DNA of 64,000 nt from Lysobacter lycopersici (GCF_007556775.1 NZ_CP041742.1:1626001-1690000), one strand, 5' to 3'. Shown: positions 1 through 9,808, counted from the first letter of the stretch. Numbers and translations: made by a program. The notes: generated by a model from the sequence alone, not told the origin.

Positions 1-1486
<1,486 letters not shown>

Positions 1487-1565
1487 GGCGTCGGTCGGGG
1501 CGTTCGGCGCGGGGCGGAACCACGATTCTACGCCGTGCCGGCGATGCGCCCTTGCGAAGCCGGGC

Positions 1566-2828
1566 TCAGACGTCGGCCAGGCGCAAGGGCTGGTCGGTGA
1601 TCCGGTCGAGGCGGATGCGGTTGGCGAACAGCGAGAACGCGAGCACGCCTGCGAGCCCGTTCGCGCGCGCCACCCAGTGCGGCAGCCAGCGCGGAGCGGC
1701 GAGGGTGCCGTCGGCGAACAGCGGTTCCAGGTCCTGCACGTCCTCCACCGTCATCTTGCCGGCGAACAGCATCCGGCACAGGCGCAGGCGATCCTGCCGC
1801 AAGGCCCAACGGAAGAAGGTGTGCACGCCGATCAGCCCGCGCAGGTAGACGGTGTCCTTGGTGAACGCCGCGCCGCCGTTCACCGGCACGCCGCGGAACA
1901 CGCGCTGCGCCGAGGAAAAGCTTTCGACCTCGTTCTGGCCGGCGTCGAGGAAATACTTGAACACCTGGATGAAGTCCGCGCCTTCCAGCGCCATGGCGAC
2001 GGCTTCGATGCGCAGGCTGACCCGCTTCATGCGCTGGATGTCGGTGGCGCCGGTGATCTGCTCGGCGAAAGTCGCGAGGCCTTCCTGCGTCGCGGTGGTG
2101 CGCGGCGATGGAAGTTCCATGCTGCGCAACACCGGCTGCTCGCGGCCGTTGAGCGCGGTCAGCGAATGCACGAAGGCCTCGTGCTGCAGCAGCTGGTCGC
2201 GGTCGTAGTCGTTGAACACCGCGCCGCTGCGCAGGCGGATGCGGGTCGCGCCGGCGGCGGCCTTGGCGATCAGGTCCGGGTCGAGTTCGACCGTGATCAT
2301 GCGGCCGTTGAAGAAATCGTCGAGCGCGGTCTGCAATTGCAATTGCAGCGAGATCGCCGAGATCGGCACGGTTTCCGATGGCGCCAGCAATTCGCCGTCG
2401 AGTTCGCTGGCGATGCCGATGAAATGCCGCGCCGCATCGCGTGTGCTAGGGCCGTTGCCGGGCAGCGGTTCGTCGGGTCGCCCGAACAGGCGGATCGAAT
2501 GCTGCGTCACCGCCGGCGTGCCGAGCGCATCCAGCAGTTCCGCGGCGATGGCCCAGTTGCGCGCCGAGGCGGCGATGTAGCGGCCGAGCGGATGCGCTTC
2601 GTCGGCCTCGTTCGCGATCGCGTCCAGTTCGCGGCGCGCGGCGGAGAAATCCTGCGGCGCGTATTCGACCTGGGGCAATCGCGGCTGGCCGCGGCGCCAG
2701 GCTTCCAGGAACGGGGCCTGCAGGCTCGCCGGCCAGCTCACCAGGCTCAGCAGCTTGATGCCGCGCGCGACCTTGACCATGCGCGCGTCGAGCGCGGCAT
2801 GGTGGGCGGTGTCGTCAGTGCTTCCCAT
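1566..2828 (-). CDS. DUF1704 / QEGLA-motif family protein, putative MATCAP-like zinc metallopeptidase
   Basis: A 420-residue soluble protein of the family annotated as DUF1704 or 'flavohemoglobin expression-modulating QEGLA motif protein'. Two signatures are visible: an HExxxH motif (LLQHEAFVHSL, about residue 215) and TATQEGLATFAEQ about 35 residues later. In the eukaryotic MATCAP tyrosine carboxypeptidases, which belong to this family, the two histidines and the glutamate of the second motif bind zinc. A bacterial substrate is unknown. Its start overlaps the end of rsgA by 14 bases on the same strand, so the two are probably co-transcribed. No signal peptide is seen. The old link to flavohemoglobin is not supported by the neighbours. 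Confidence 0.8.
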   Translation of the reverse strand: MGSTDDTAHHAALDARMVKVARGIKLLSLVSWPASLQAPFLEAWRRGQPRLPQVEYAPQDFSAARRELDAIANEADEAHPLGRYIAASARNWAIAAELLDALGTPAVTQHSIRLFGRPDEPLPGNGPSTRDAARHFIGIASELDGELLAPSETVPISAISLQLQLQTALDDFFNGRMITVELDPDLIAKAAAGATRIRLRSGAVFNDYDRDQLLQHEAFVHSLTALNGREQPVLRSMELPSPRTTATQEGLATFAEQITGATDIQRMKRVSLRIEAVAMALEGADFIQVFKYFLDAGQNEVESFSSAQRVFRGVPVNGGAAFTKDTVYLRGLIGVHTFFRWALRQDRLRLCRMLFAGKMTVEDVQDLEPLFADGTLAAPRWLPHWVARANGLAGVLAFSLFANRIRLDRITDQPLRLADV

Positions 2829-3903
2829 ACTTCTCGTCCAGGCGCTTGTTCAACGCCTTGCCCTGTACGCGTGCATCCGCCTTCTGCGCGAGCCGCGTCG
2901 CGAGCTGGTCGGAGGCGGCGGCGACTTCGTCGCGCAGCTTGAGGAAGTTGGCGACGCGGCCGGCGTCGAGATCGCCGCGTTCCACCGCCGCGCGCACCGC
3001 GCAACCGGGTTCGCGCTGGTGCGAGCAATCTCGGAACCTGCATTGCGCGGCGATGGCTTCGATGTCGGCGAAGCTTTCAGCGACGTCTTCCTCGCCCGTC
3101 GGTTTCAACTCGCGCATGCCGGGCGTGTCGATCAGGCAGGTGCCCGAAGGCATCGCCAGCAACGCGCGATGGGTGGTGGTGTGGCGTCCTCGGTCGTCGC
3201 CTTCGCGCACCGCGCCGGTCTTCATCTTCTCGGTGCCGAGCAAGGTGTTGGTGAGGGTCGACTTGCCGGCGCCGGAACTGCCGACCAGCACCACGCTGCG
3301 GCCTTCGCCCAGCCACGGCGACAAGGCATCGACGCTGGCGCGATCCTTGGCGTTCACCGCGACCACGGCGACTCCCTGTGCGAGCGTCGCGGATAGCGAT
3401 TCCATCGCCGCATCGACATCGGCGCCGTCCTTGTCTGCTTTCGTCAACACGACGACCGGCTGCACGCCGCTGCCGGACAGCAGCAGCAGGTAGCGTTCGA
3501 TCCGACGCGGATTGAAGTCGGCATCGAGGCCGCAGACCACGAAGGCGGTATCGATGTTCGCGGCGATCAGCTGCTGCTTGTAGTGCTCGCCGGCTGCGCC
3601 GCGCTTGATCGCGGAGAAACGCGGCAACAGCGCGACGATGCGCGCGGCCTTGCCTTCGCCTTCCACCAGCACCCAGTCGCCGACCGCCGGCCGCGATTCG
3701 GGCGGGCATTTCGCGCGCTGCCATTCGGGCAGGGATTCGGGGGAATAACTTTCGTCCGGCGATTCCGCGACGACATAACCGGAACGGTGCTGCTCGGTGA
3801 CGCGGGCCGGGCGCGCGGACGGATGCGCGGCGATGGCCTGGGCCCAGGCCGGGTCCGTCGGCGGCCCGGCAAAGGGCCAGCCGATCGCGCGCAGGGGCGT
3901 CAT
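2815..3903 (-). CDS. rsgA: Ribosome small subunit-dependent GTPase A
   Basis: Late 30S ribosome assembly GTPase, 362 residues. Visible parts in order: N-terminal OB-fold region (VGDWVLVEGEGKAARIVALLPRFSAIKR), the circularly permuted G domain with LTKAD (G4) before GSSGAGKST (G1) and DTPGM (G3), and a C-terminal zinc-binding motif CRFRDCSHQREPGC. The start MTPLRAIGWP is preferred because it matches family length; the open frame runs on upstream into the antisense of the aminotransferase, which is spurious. The gene is followed by the overlapping DUF1704 gene and is divergent from the aminotransferase at 4000. Confidence 0.95.
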   Translation of the reverse strand: MTPLRAIGWPFAGPPTDPAWAQAIAAHPSARPARVTEQHRSGYVVAESPDESYSPESLPEWQRAKCPPESRPAVGDWVLVEGEGKAARIVALLPRFSAIKRGAAGEHYKQQLIAANIDTAFVVCGLDADFNPRRIERYLLLLSGSGVQPVVVLTKADKDGADVDAAMESLSATLAQGVAVVAVNAKDRASVDALSPWLGEGRSVVLVGSSGAGKSTLTNTLLGTEKMKTGAVREGDDRGRHTTTHRALLAMPSGTCLIDTPGMRELKPTGEEDVAESFADIEAIAAQCRFRDCSHQREPGCAVRAAVERGDLDAGRVANFLKLRDEVAAASDQLATRLAQKADARVQGKALNKRLDEKYGKH

Positions 3904-3999
3904 GCGGGGCGGATTTGCGTCATGGCGCGATTCTAGCCTGCGCCGGGACCCGCGATCCGCTAGGCTTTCCCGACATTTCCGCCCCGATTCCCGCGACCG

Positions 4000-5262
4000 A
4001 TGTCCCCCGTCAAGACCCGCCAGCGCCTGTCCGAAGTCCGTTACGAAATCCGCGGCGAACTCGCCCGCCGCGCGCGCGAACTGGAAACCCAGGGCCGCAC
4101 CCTGGTGAAGCTGAACATCGGCAACCCGGGCGCCTTCGGTTTCCGTGCGCCGGAAAACCTGCAGCACGCCATCGCCGACCGCATCGCGCGCACCGATCCC
4201 TACACCCACCAGCAGGGCCTGCCGGAAGCGCGCGAGGCCATCGCCGCGTTCCACGCCAGGCGCGGCACGCCGAATGCGAGCGCGGAACGCGTGTTCGTCG
4301 GCAACGGCGTCAGCGAACTGATCGACCTGTCGCTGCGCGCACTGCTCGATCCCGGCGACGAAGTGCTGCTGCCCTCGCCCGATTATCCGTTGTGGTCGGC
4401 GGCGACCATCCTCAACGACGGTCGCCCGGTGTATTACCGCTGCCGCGCCGAGGACGGCTTCCTGCCCGATCCGGAGGAAATCGAAGCGCTGGTGTCCTCG
4501 CGCACCCGCGCCATCGTGCTCATCAACCCCAACAACCCGACCGGCGCGAACTATCCGCGCGAATTGCTGGAACGCATCGTCGCCATCGCCGCCAGGCACG
4601 GCCTGCTGTTGATGTGCGACGAGATCTACGACGGCATCCTTTACGACGACAACGCATTCCAACCAGTCGCGCCGCTGGCCGGCGACGTGCCGTGCCTGAG
4701 CTTCGGCGGCCTGTCGAAAGTGCATCGCGCCTGCGGCTGGCGCGTGGGCTGGGCGGTGCTCAGCGGAGACAACGCCGTCGTCGGCGATCTTTACCACGCG
4801 ATGGACCTGCTCGGCGCGCTGCGCCTGTGCGCGAACGTACCGGGGCAATTCGCGATCGAAGCCGCGCTCACCGCCGACGATTCCATTCGCGCACTGACCG
4901 CGCCCGGCGGTCGCCTGTACGAAACCCGCAAGGCGCTGGTCGAAAGCTGCGCCGCCAGCGAACACCTGGAACTGGTCGCCCCGGCCGGCGCGCTGTACGG
5001 CTTCCCGGCGGTGGTCGGTGACGCCGCGAAAGGCTTCGACGACCACGCCTTCGCGCTGGAATTGCTGGAAACCGAGGATGTGCTGATCGTGCCCGGTTCC
5101 AGCTTCAACGTGCCGGACCGCAATTTCTTCCGCGTCACCCTGTTGCCGGAAGCGCCGGCGCTGCGCGAGGTGCTCGCGCGCATCGATCGCGTGCTGTCTC
5201 GTCGCGCGGAAGCGGCGGGCAAGGTGGTTCCGATGAAGCGCGCGGACAAGTCGGCGGCGTGA
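4000..5262 (+). CDS. alaA: PLP-dependent aminotransferase, AlaA-like (alanine/glutamate-pyruvate type)
   Basis: Fold-type I aminotransferase of 420 residues, class I/II. Key features are NPNNPTG (PLP/substrate region, about residue 177), CDEIYDG (Asp contacting the pyridine nitrogen) and FGGLSKVHRACGWRVGW with the Schiff-base lysine. N-terminal KLNIGNPGAFGF and YTHQQGLPEAREAIA match the AlaA/YfbQ group, which makes alanine from pyruvate and glutamate. Specificity is inferred from overall resemblance, not proven. It is divergent from rsgA across about 96 bases that must hold both promoters. Confidence 0.88.
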   Translation: MSPVKTRQRLSEVRYEIRGELARRARELETQGRTLVKLNIGNPGAFGFRAPENLQHAIADRIARTDPYTHQQGLPEAREAIAAFHARRGTPNASAERVFVGNGVSELIDLSLRALLDPGDEVLLPSPDYPLWSAATILNDGRPVYYRCRAEDGFLPDPEEIEALVSSRTRAIVLINPNNPTGANYPRELLERIVAIAARHGLLLMCDEIYDGILYDDNAFQPVAPLAGDVPCLSFGGLSKVHRACGWRVGWAVLSGDNAVVGDLYHAMDLLGALRLCANVPGQFAIEAALTADDSIRALTAPGGRLYETRKALVESCAASEHLELVAPAGALYGFPAVVGDAAKGFDDHAFALELLETEDVLIVPGSSFNVPDRNFFRVTLLPEAPALREVLARIDRVLSRRAEAAGKVVPMKRADKSAA

Positions 5263-5270
5263 ATCGAAAC

Positions 5271-5343
5271 GGTTGCTGGCTGTTGGTTCCTGGTTGTTGG
5301 TAAAGCCGGATACGATTCCGCCAGGAACCAACAACCAAGAACC
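5271..5343. repeat. Near-perfect 23-bp inverted repeat between alaA and the SGNH hydrolase gene
   Basis: The arms at 5271-5293 and 5321-5343 match at 20 of 23 positions when folded, enclosing a 27-base loop. The sequence is built from reiterated GGTTGTTGG / GGTTCTTGG units. It could act as a factor-dependent terminator or mRNA stabiliser after alaA, or be a dispersed REP-like element. There is no T-run after it, so it is not a standard intrinsic terminator. Confidence 0.75.
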
Positions 5344-5351
5344 GACAACCG

Positions 5352-5969
5352 ATGTTGACCTACCTCGCGCTCGGCGATTCGTACACCATCGGTGAAGGTG
5401 TTCCCGAAGCGGATCGTTGGCCTGTCCGACTTGCCGCTTTGCTGCGCGACGAAGGCATCGACCTTTGGCCTCCACGCATCATCGCCCAAACCGGTTGGAC
5501 TACCGACGAACTGTCCACCGCGATGGACGCGGCCGAACCGCTAGACGAGTGGGATTTCATCAGCCTGTTGATTGGTGTGAACAACCAGTATCGTGGGCGC
5601 CCGATCGACGACTATCGCGAGCAGTTTTCCGCTTTGCTTGAGCGCCTTGTTGGTTATGCGCACAGCTTCCCTCATGGCGTCATCGTGCTGTCGATCCCCG
5701 ACTGGGGCGTGACCCCGTTCGCGCGCGATTCCGGCCGCGATCTTGCGCAAATCGCTGCCGAGCTTGACGCGTACAACCGAGCCGCGCGAGAAATCTGCGC
5801 ATCACTCGGCGTCGCCTTCGTCGATATCACTGGCATCAGTCGAGAAGGTGGTGGGGAGCCGGACATGCTGGTCTCTGATGGCCTGCATCCATCGGCCGCG
5901 ATGTACGCGCGCTGGGCGCAAGCGGCGCTGCCCGTCGCGCGCGAAATGTTGCGTTGGCAAGATTCGTGA
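5352..5969 (+). CDS. SGNH/GDSL-family hydrolase
   Basis: 205-residue esterase-like protein. Block I is ALGDSYTIGEG near the N-terminus with the nucleophilic Ser, block III is LLIGVNNQY, and block V is SDGLHPS with the catalytic Asp/His pair. No signal peptide or membrane segment is visible, so it is probably cytoplasmic. The substrate cannot be told. The following methyltransferase gene overlaps its stop by GTGA, suggesting translational coupling. Confidence 0.88.
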   Translation: MLTYLALGDSYTIGEGVPEADRWPVRLAALLRDEGIDLWPPRIIAQTGWTTDELSTAMDAAEPLDEWDFISLLIGVNNQYRGRPIDDYREQFSALLERLVGYAHSFPHGVIVLSIPDWGVTPFARDSGRDLAQIAAELDAYNRAAREICASLGVAFVDITGISREGGGEPDMLVSDGLHPSAAMYARWAQAALPVAREMLRWQDS

Positions 5970-6628
5970 ACAAGCCGAGCACGATCGCCGATGCCTTCAC
6001 CGAACCGCGCTGGCCGCCGCGCCGCTACCACTACTACTACGTGCGCGGAAAACTCGCGAGCGATCCGCTGTATCCCGGCGTGGTCGCGGCCCTGCGCGGC
6101 TGCGACGCCCCGCTGCTCGACCTCGGCTGCGGCATCGGCCTGCTCGCGCATGCGCTGCGCGCCGACGGCCAGGCGCTGCGCTACGCCGGCGTGGATTTCG
6201 ACGCGGGCAAGATCGCGGTCGCGAAGGCCGCGGCCGATCGCGCGAAGCTCGCCGGCGTCGCGTTCGCCACTTGCGACCTGCTGCGCGAACGCCCGTCGCA
6301 CCGCGGCTCGGTCGCGCTGCTCGACGTGCTGCAATACCTGCCTGGCGAGGCGCAGGAACGCGTGCTCGACGACGCGATTGCGATGCTTGAACCCGGTTCG
6401 CGACTGGTAGTACGCAGCGGCCTGCACGACGACAACGCGCGTGGCCGCACGACGCGGATGGTGGATCGCCTCGCCAATGCCATCGGCTGGATGCGCAGCG
6501 GGCCGCTGTGCTACCCGAAACAAGAATGGTTCGAGCGCAAGCTCGCGAATGCCGGACTCGCCGCCGATTTCCGCCCGCTGCACGGGCGCACGCCGTTCAA
6601 CAACTGGCTGATCGTGGCGACGCGTTGA
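5966..6628 (+). CDS. Class I SAM-dependent methyltransferase
   Basis: About 220 residues. SAM-binding motif I is LLDLGCGIGLLAHAL, followed by an acidic residue in YAGVDFD (motif II) and LLDVLQYLP (motif IV). The start is taken as GTG 5966 because it forms the GTGA overlap with the preceding stop; an in-frame TTG at 5954 is the alternative. The gene ends 32 bases inside the convergent polysaccharide deacetylase gene. The acceptor is unknown. Confidence 0.85.
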   Translation: MNKPSTIADAFTEPRWPPRRYHYYYVRGKLASDPLYPGVVAALRGCDAPLLDLGCGIGLLAHALRADGQALRYAGVDFDAGKIAVAKAAADRAKLAGVAFATCDLLRERPSHRGSVALLDVLQYLPGEAQERVLDDAIAMLEPGSRLVVRSGLHDDNARGRTTRMVDRLANAIGWMRSGPLCYPKQEWFERKLANAGLAADFRPLHGRTPFNNWLIVATR

Positions 6629-7439
6629 TCGCTTCCGTTTCGCCTGCCTCCAGCGTTTCCGGCAACACGCTGCGATAACCGAGCGCATCGAGCCGGTCCA
6701 GCAGCAATCCAATCGTTTCGATATTACGCCCGTGCGCCGCGCCTTCGTGCAACAGCACGATCGCACCGGGGCGTAGCCCGCGTTCGATCCGCGCGACGAC
6801 GGATGCCGGATCGGCGGCGACCGCATCGAAGCCGCGCGCGCACCAGGCCACGCGCGCGAGGCCGAGGTCGCGCAGCGGCGCCGACACGAAGGGATTCGCC
6901 ATGCCGACGACCGCGCGGAACCAGCGCGGCGCACTGCCGGCGGTGTCGCACAGGATTTGCTGCGTGCGTTCGATTTCGGAACGCATGCGCTTCGGGCCCA
7001 GCGCCCAGAACATCGCCGACGGATGGCTGGCGCTGTGGTTGCCGATGCCGTGGCCGCGGCGTGCGATTTCGCGCACGTCGTCCGGACGCTGCGCCGCGCG
7101 TTCGCCGACGAGGAAGAACGTGGCCTTCGCACCGCGTGCATCGAGCAGGTCGAGGACGGCGCGGGTCTCCGCCGACGGACCATCGTCGATGGTCAGCCAC
7201 GCGACGTTTTCGTTCGTCGGCAGGCGCGACAGAACCGGCGAATACAGCCGCGACTGCGGACGGAACACGCCCCACCAGGACAGCGCGTGGCTGGCGAGCA
7301 TCAGCGGCAAGCCGACCCGCGTGCCAAAGCGCCACCAGGCCCACGCCACCAGCAATTGCGAAGCGAGGAGGCATGGCCACCACGCCTGCGGGTGGCGCGG
7401 AATCCGATGCAATCCTTGCGGGTTTGGCGCCATCGACAT
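6597..7439 (-). CDS. Polysaccharide deacetylase family protein (NodB-like), membrane anchored
   Basis: 280 residues. Two hydrophobic segments near residues 20-60 suggest a membrane anchor, followed by a NodB-homology domain: LTIDDGPS (motif 1, catalytic Asp and metal-binding Asp) and NHSASHPS (motif 2, metal-binding histidines), with LLHEGA near the end resembling motif 5. Such enzymes remove N- or O-acetyl groups from glycans or peptidoglycan. It overlaps the methyltransferase gene tail-to-tail, and its start is 56 bases from the divergent glutaredoxin gene. Confidence 0.88.
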   Translation of the reverse strand: MSMAPNPQGLHRIPRHPQAWWPCLLASQLLVAWAWWRFGTRVGLPLMLASHALSWWGVFRPQSRLYSPVLSRLPTNENVAWLTIDDGPSAETRAVLDLLDARGAKATFFLVGERAAQRPDDVREIARRGHGIGNHSASHPSAMFWALGPKRMRSEIERTQQILCDTAGSAPRWFRAVVGMANPFVSAPLRDLGLARVAWCARGFDAVAADPASVVARIERGLRPGAIVLLHEGAAHGRNIETIGLLLDRLDALGYRSVLPETLEAGETEAINASPRSASC

Positions 7440-7495
7440 CGTCGCATGATGCCACGGCGTACACTGCGCGCCTTTCCTAGCGTCCGGTCCTCGCC

Positions 7496-8422
7496 ATGTC
7501 CCTCGATCCCGTCGTCCAGCAGCGCATCCAGGCGTTGCTCGAAGCCCATCCGGTGGTGTTGTTCATGAAGGGCACGCCGCGCGCGCCGCAATGCGGTTTT
7601 TCCGCGCGTACGGTGCAAGCGCTGGCTGCGATCGGGCTGGACGACTACCACGCGGTCGACGTGCTCGCCGACGCGGACATCCGCGAAGGCATCAAGCTCC
7701 ATGGCAACTGGCCGACGATCCCGCAGCTCTACATCCATGGCGAACTCGTGGGCGGAAGCGACATCGTCGGGCAGATGGCCGATTCGGGCGAACTGCAGTC
7801 CGCGCTCGGCCTGCCGCCGCCGGATCGCACACCGCCTTCGATCGAGGTGACGCCCGCGGCGATCGCGATGCTGCGCGATGCCATCGACAACGCCGGCGAA
7901 GGCATCGCGGTGCAGGTGCAGCTCGATCCGCAATACCAGGCGCGGTTGCAACTGGTGCCGGCCGAGACGAACGCGATCGCCACGTCCGTCGATGGCGTGC
8001 GCCTGCAATTCGACCTCGCCTCGGCGCGGCGCGCGAGCGGGCTGTCCATCGACTGGGCCGACGACGAACGCGGCCGCGGACTGGTGATCGTGCATCCGTC
8101 GGCGCCGAAACCGGTGCGCGAACTCGCGCCGGAAGCGGCGCGCACAATGCTCGCCGACCAGCGCGTGACCATCGTCGACGTGCGTCCGCCGCAGGAACGC
8201 GCGCTGGCGGAACTGCCGCATCCACATCGCACGCTGGACGATGGCATCGATGCGCTGGAATCGTTGCCGAAGGACGCGCCCATCGCGTTCATTTGCCACC
8301 ACGGCGGACGCAGCGCGCAAGCCGCGGAGCATTTCCGTGGGCTGGGTTTCCGCGAGGTCTACAACGTCACCGGCGGGATCGACGCCTGGGCGCAGATCGA
8401 TCCGGCGATTTCGCGGTATTGA
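7496..8422 (+). CDS. Grx4-type monothiol glutaredoxin fused to a HesB/IscA-like segment and a rhodanese domain
   Basis: 308 residues in three parts. Residues 1-105 are a CGFS monothiol glutaredoxin (Cys33; KGTPRAPQCGFSARTVQAL, then WPTIPQLYIHGELVGGSDI), a fold that carries [2Fe-2S] clusters with glutathione. Residues about 115-205 resemble the A-type carrier (HesB/IscA) fold but have no cysteines. Residues about 210-308 are a rhodanese domain with active-site loop CHHGGRS (Cys267). The arrangement suggests a role in Fe-S cluster or sulfur delivery. Similar three-part proteins are typical of xanthomonads. Confidence 0.88.
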   Translation: MSLDPVVQQRIQALLEAHPVVLFMKGTPRAPQCGFSARTVQALAAIGLDDYHAVDVLADADIREGIKLHGNWPTIPQLYIHGELVGGSDIVGQMADSGELQSALGLPPPDRTPPSIEVTPAAIAMLRDAIDNAGEGIAVQVQLDPQYQARLQLVPAETNAIATSVDGVRLQFDLASARRASGLSIDWADDERGRGLVIVHPSAPKPVRELAPEAARTMLADQRVTIVDVRPPQERALAELPHPHRTLDDGIDALESLPKDAPIAFICHHGGRSAQAAEHFRGLGFREVYNVTGGIDAWAQIDPAISRY

Positions 8423-8436
8423 GCAACCTGCCGATC

Positions 8437-8811
8437 ATGGGCATCGAATCATTCAACGATATCCTCCTTGAAGATTCATTCGTCTTCGGATGGCGTCGCG
8501 CCTCGGAGTCGCTCAGCTTCAATATTGACGCCAGCTTGCTGCAAACTCATCCAAGGGCAATGCCGCCTTCAAGCGGCGAGTGGGCCTGTTACAAATCCGG
8601 TGTAATTCTCTTTTCAGGCGTCTCTTCGGTAAGCGGGCTGCTTCCACAAGAATCGGTTCGACCCACCCTGGACCCTGACGGCAGCGCGGATTACGGCTGC
8701 ATCGATGACCTGTCGGTTGTCCAGCCAGGTGAGTACCGTATCGCTGGAGAGTTTGGTGTTGTCACGGTTTTAGCGCGCGATGTCACGCTAGTTTTTGATG
8801 ACGTGGCATAA
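8437..8811 (+). CDS. Orphan protein of unknown function, low GC, possible relic integron cassette gene
   Basis: 124 residues starting at MGIESFNDILLEDSFVFGWR; an in-frame TTG at 8419 could extend it. I recognise no family. It is a soluble, mixed-composition protein with a YKSGVILFSG region. Base composition is clearly less GC-rich than the flanking genes and codon use is mixed, unlike the chromosome. It sits 14 bases after the glutaredoxin stop, and its own stop runs into a sequence resembling the left half of the attC sites found at 35.5-37.9 kb. This suggests acquisition as an integron cassette. Confidence 0.6.
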   Translation: MGIESFNDILLEDSFVFGWRRASESLSFNIDASLLQTHPRAMPPSSGEWACYKSGVILFSGVSSVSGLLPQESVRPTLDPDGSADYGCIDDLSVVQPGEYRIAGEFGVVTVLARDVTLVFDDVA

Positions 8812-8830
8812 AATTTATTCAGACCGAACC
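8806..8830 (+). repeat. Half-attC-like sequence (candidate cassette relic)
   Basis: The bases GCATAAAATTTATTCAGACC and the following GAACC line up with the left half of the attC at 36162, which reads CCTAACAATTTATTCAAGCC then GACGCC. The match is interrupted (one base missing after TAA, GA for AG), and no right half with GTTAG is visible. This is a resemblance, not a functional site. Confidence 0.35.
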
Positions 8831-8855
8831 GTAACCTCAGCCACTTTCGGCATCG

Positions 8856-9398
8856 TCAAAACCCGCCGCCCGCCTCCAGCCACGCCCGTTCCTCCGGCGT
8901 GCTGATGCGCCCGAGCACGGCATTGCGGTGTGGAAACCGCCCGAAGCGCGCGATCACCTCGCGATGGCGGCGCGCGTAATCGACATAGTTCGCATCGCCC
9001 ATCGCCGTCAGCAACTGCAGCGAACGATCCTGGTCGGCCATGGCTTCCGAATGCTCGAACGGCATGTAGAAGAAGATTCGTAACGGGACATCGATTCGCA
9101 TATCGAAACCGGCATCGACCGCGTTTCGCGCGACTTCGCGGGCGAGGCCGTCGGTAGCGAAGGCGTGTCCGCTGCCGCGGAACACGTTGCGAGGAATCTG
9201 GTCGAGCAGCAGCACCAGCGCCAGCGCTCCTTCCGCATCTTCCGTCCAGCCGTCGAACTCGCGCCGCGCGGCGGAGAAATGCGCTTCGAGGAAACGCGTT
9301 CGGCATTCGACGTCGAAATCCGCGCCGCCGTTGAACCACTTCGATGCGCCGGCATCGCGCCAGAACGCGAGCACATCGTTCGGAACGATGCCCGGCAT
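8856..9398 (-). CDS. DUF924 family protein
   Basis: 180 residues with the features of the DUF924/COG3803 family: N-terminal VLAFWRDAGASKWFNG, LVLLLDQIPRNVFRGS, IFFYMPFEHSE and a C-terminal FGRFPHRNAVLGR. The family is predicted all-helical and TPR-like; its function is unknown. The start MPGIVPNDV is chosen because its ATG overlaps the TAA stop of the upstream GFA gene as TAATG, which indicates translational coupling. Confidence 0.88.
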   Translation of the reverse strand: MPGIVPNDVLAFWRDAGASKWFNGGADFDVECRTRFLEAHFSAARREFDGWTEDAEGALALVLLLDQIPRNVFRGSGHAFATDGLAREVARNAVDAGFDMRIDVPLRIFFYMPFEHSEAMADQDRSLQLLTAMGDANYVDYARRHREVIARFGRFPHRNAVLGRISTPEERAWLEAGGGF

Positions 9399-9808
9399 TA
9401 CAGGAACTTCTTCTCGGCTTCGGACGGCTCGTGCCACCAGTCGTTGTCGCGACCGTTGGCGTAGCGCATCGGCGCCGCGGCCAGCGCTTCGTCATCGACA
9501 TCGTCGAGACAGGCCAGTTGCACGCTGTAGAACTCGCCACCGACTTCCGGGATGTCGCCATGGCCGTAGGCGCGCACGCCGCAGGTCTTGCAGAACGGCC
9601 AGTGCACCGCGCCGTTGCGGAAGTAATCGGTGGTCGCGGCCGGGTCGCTGAGCAGGCGGAACGCCGCGGGCTTGATGCTCGCCGACCAGTTGCGCGTCTT
9701 GCGGCAGATCGAGCAGTTGCACCTGCCGCCGCCTTCGGCGAGGTCGATGTCGGCTTCGAATTTCACTGCGCCGCAGTGGCAACTGCCGGCATAGGTCTTC
9801 GTCGTCAT
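9398..9808 (-). CDS. GFA (glutathione-dependent formaldehyde-activating enzyme)-family protein
   Basis: 136 residues starting MTTKTYAGSCHCGAVKFEAD. The zinc-binding pattern of the Gfa/CENP-V fold is complete: SCHCG, CNCSICRK, then FCKTCGVRAYG. The true S-(hydroxymethyl)glutathione synthase is at 18351-18920, so this is a paralogue with an unknown role. It is coupled to the DUF924 gene by a TAATG overlap, a pairing that may hint at a shared small-molecule function, but that is only inference. Confidence 0.88.
   Translation of the reverse strand: MTTKTYAGSCHCGAVKFEADIDLAEGGGRCNCSICRKTRNWSASIKPAAFRLLSDPAATTDYFRNGAVHWPFCKTCGVRAYGHGDIPEVGGEFYSVQLACLDDVDDEALAAAPMRYANGRDNDWWHEPSEAEKKFL

Noticed and set aside
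5954..5965. TTG start extending the methyltransferase by four codons
   Set aside because: GTG 5966 overlaps the upstream stop as GTGA, a common coupled arrangement; the TTG is less likely though not excluded.
8856..9437. Longer start for the DUF924 gene at 9437
   Set aside because: The extra residues (MARAVRSREEVPV) lie antisense-free but inside the GFA coding region; ATG 9398 in the TAATG overlap fits family length better.
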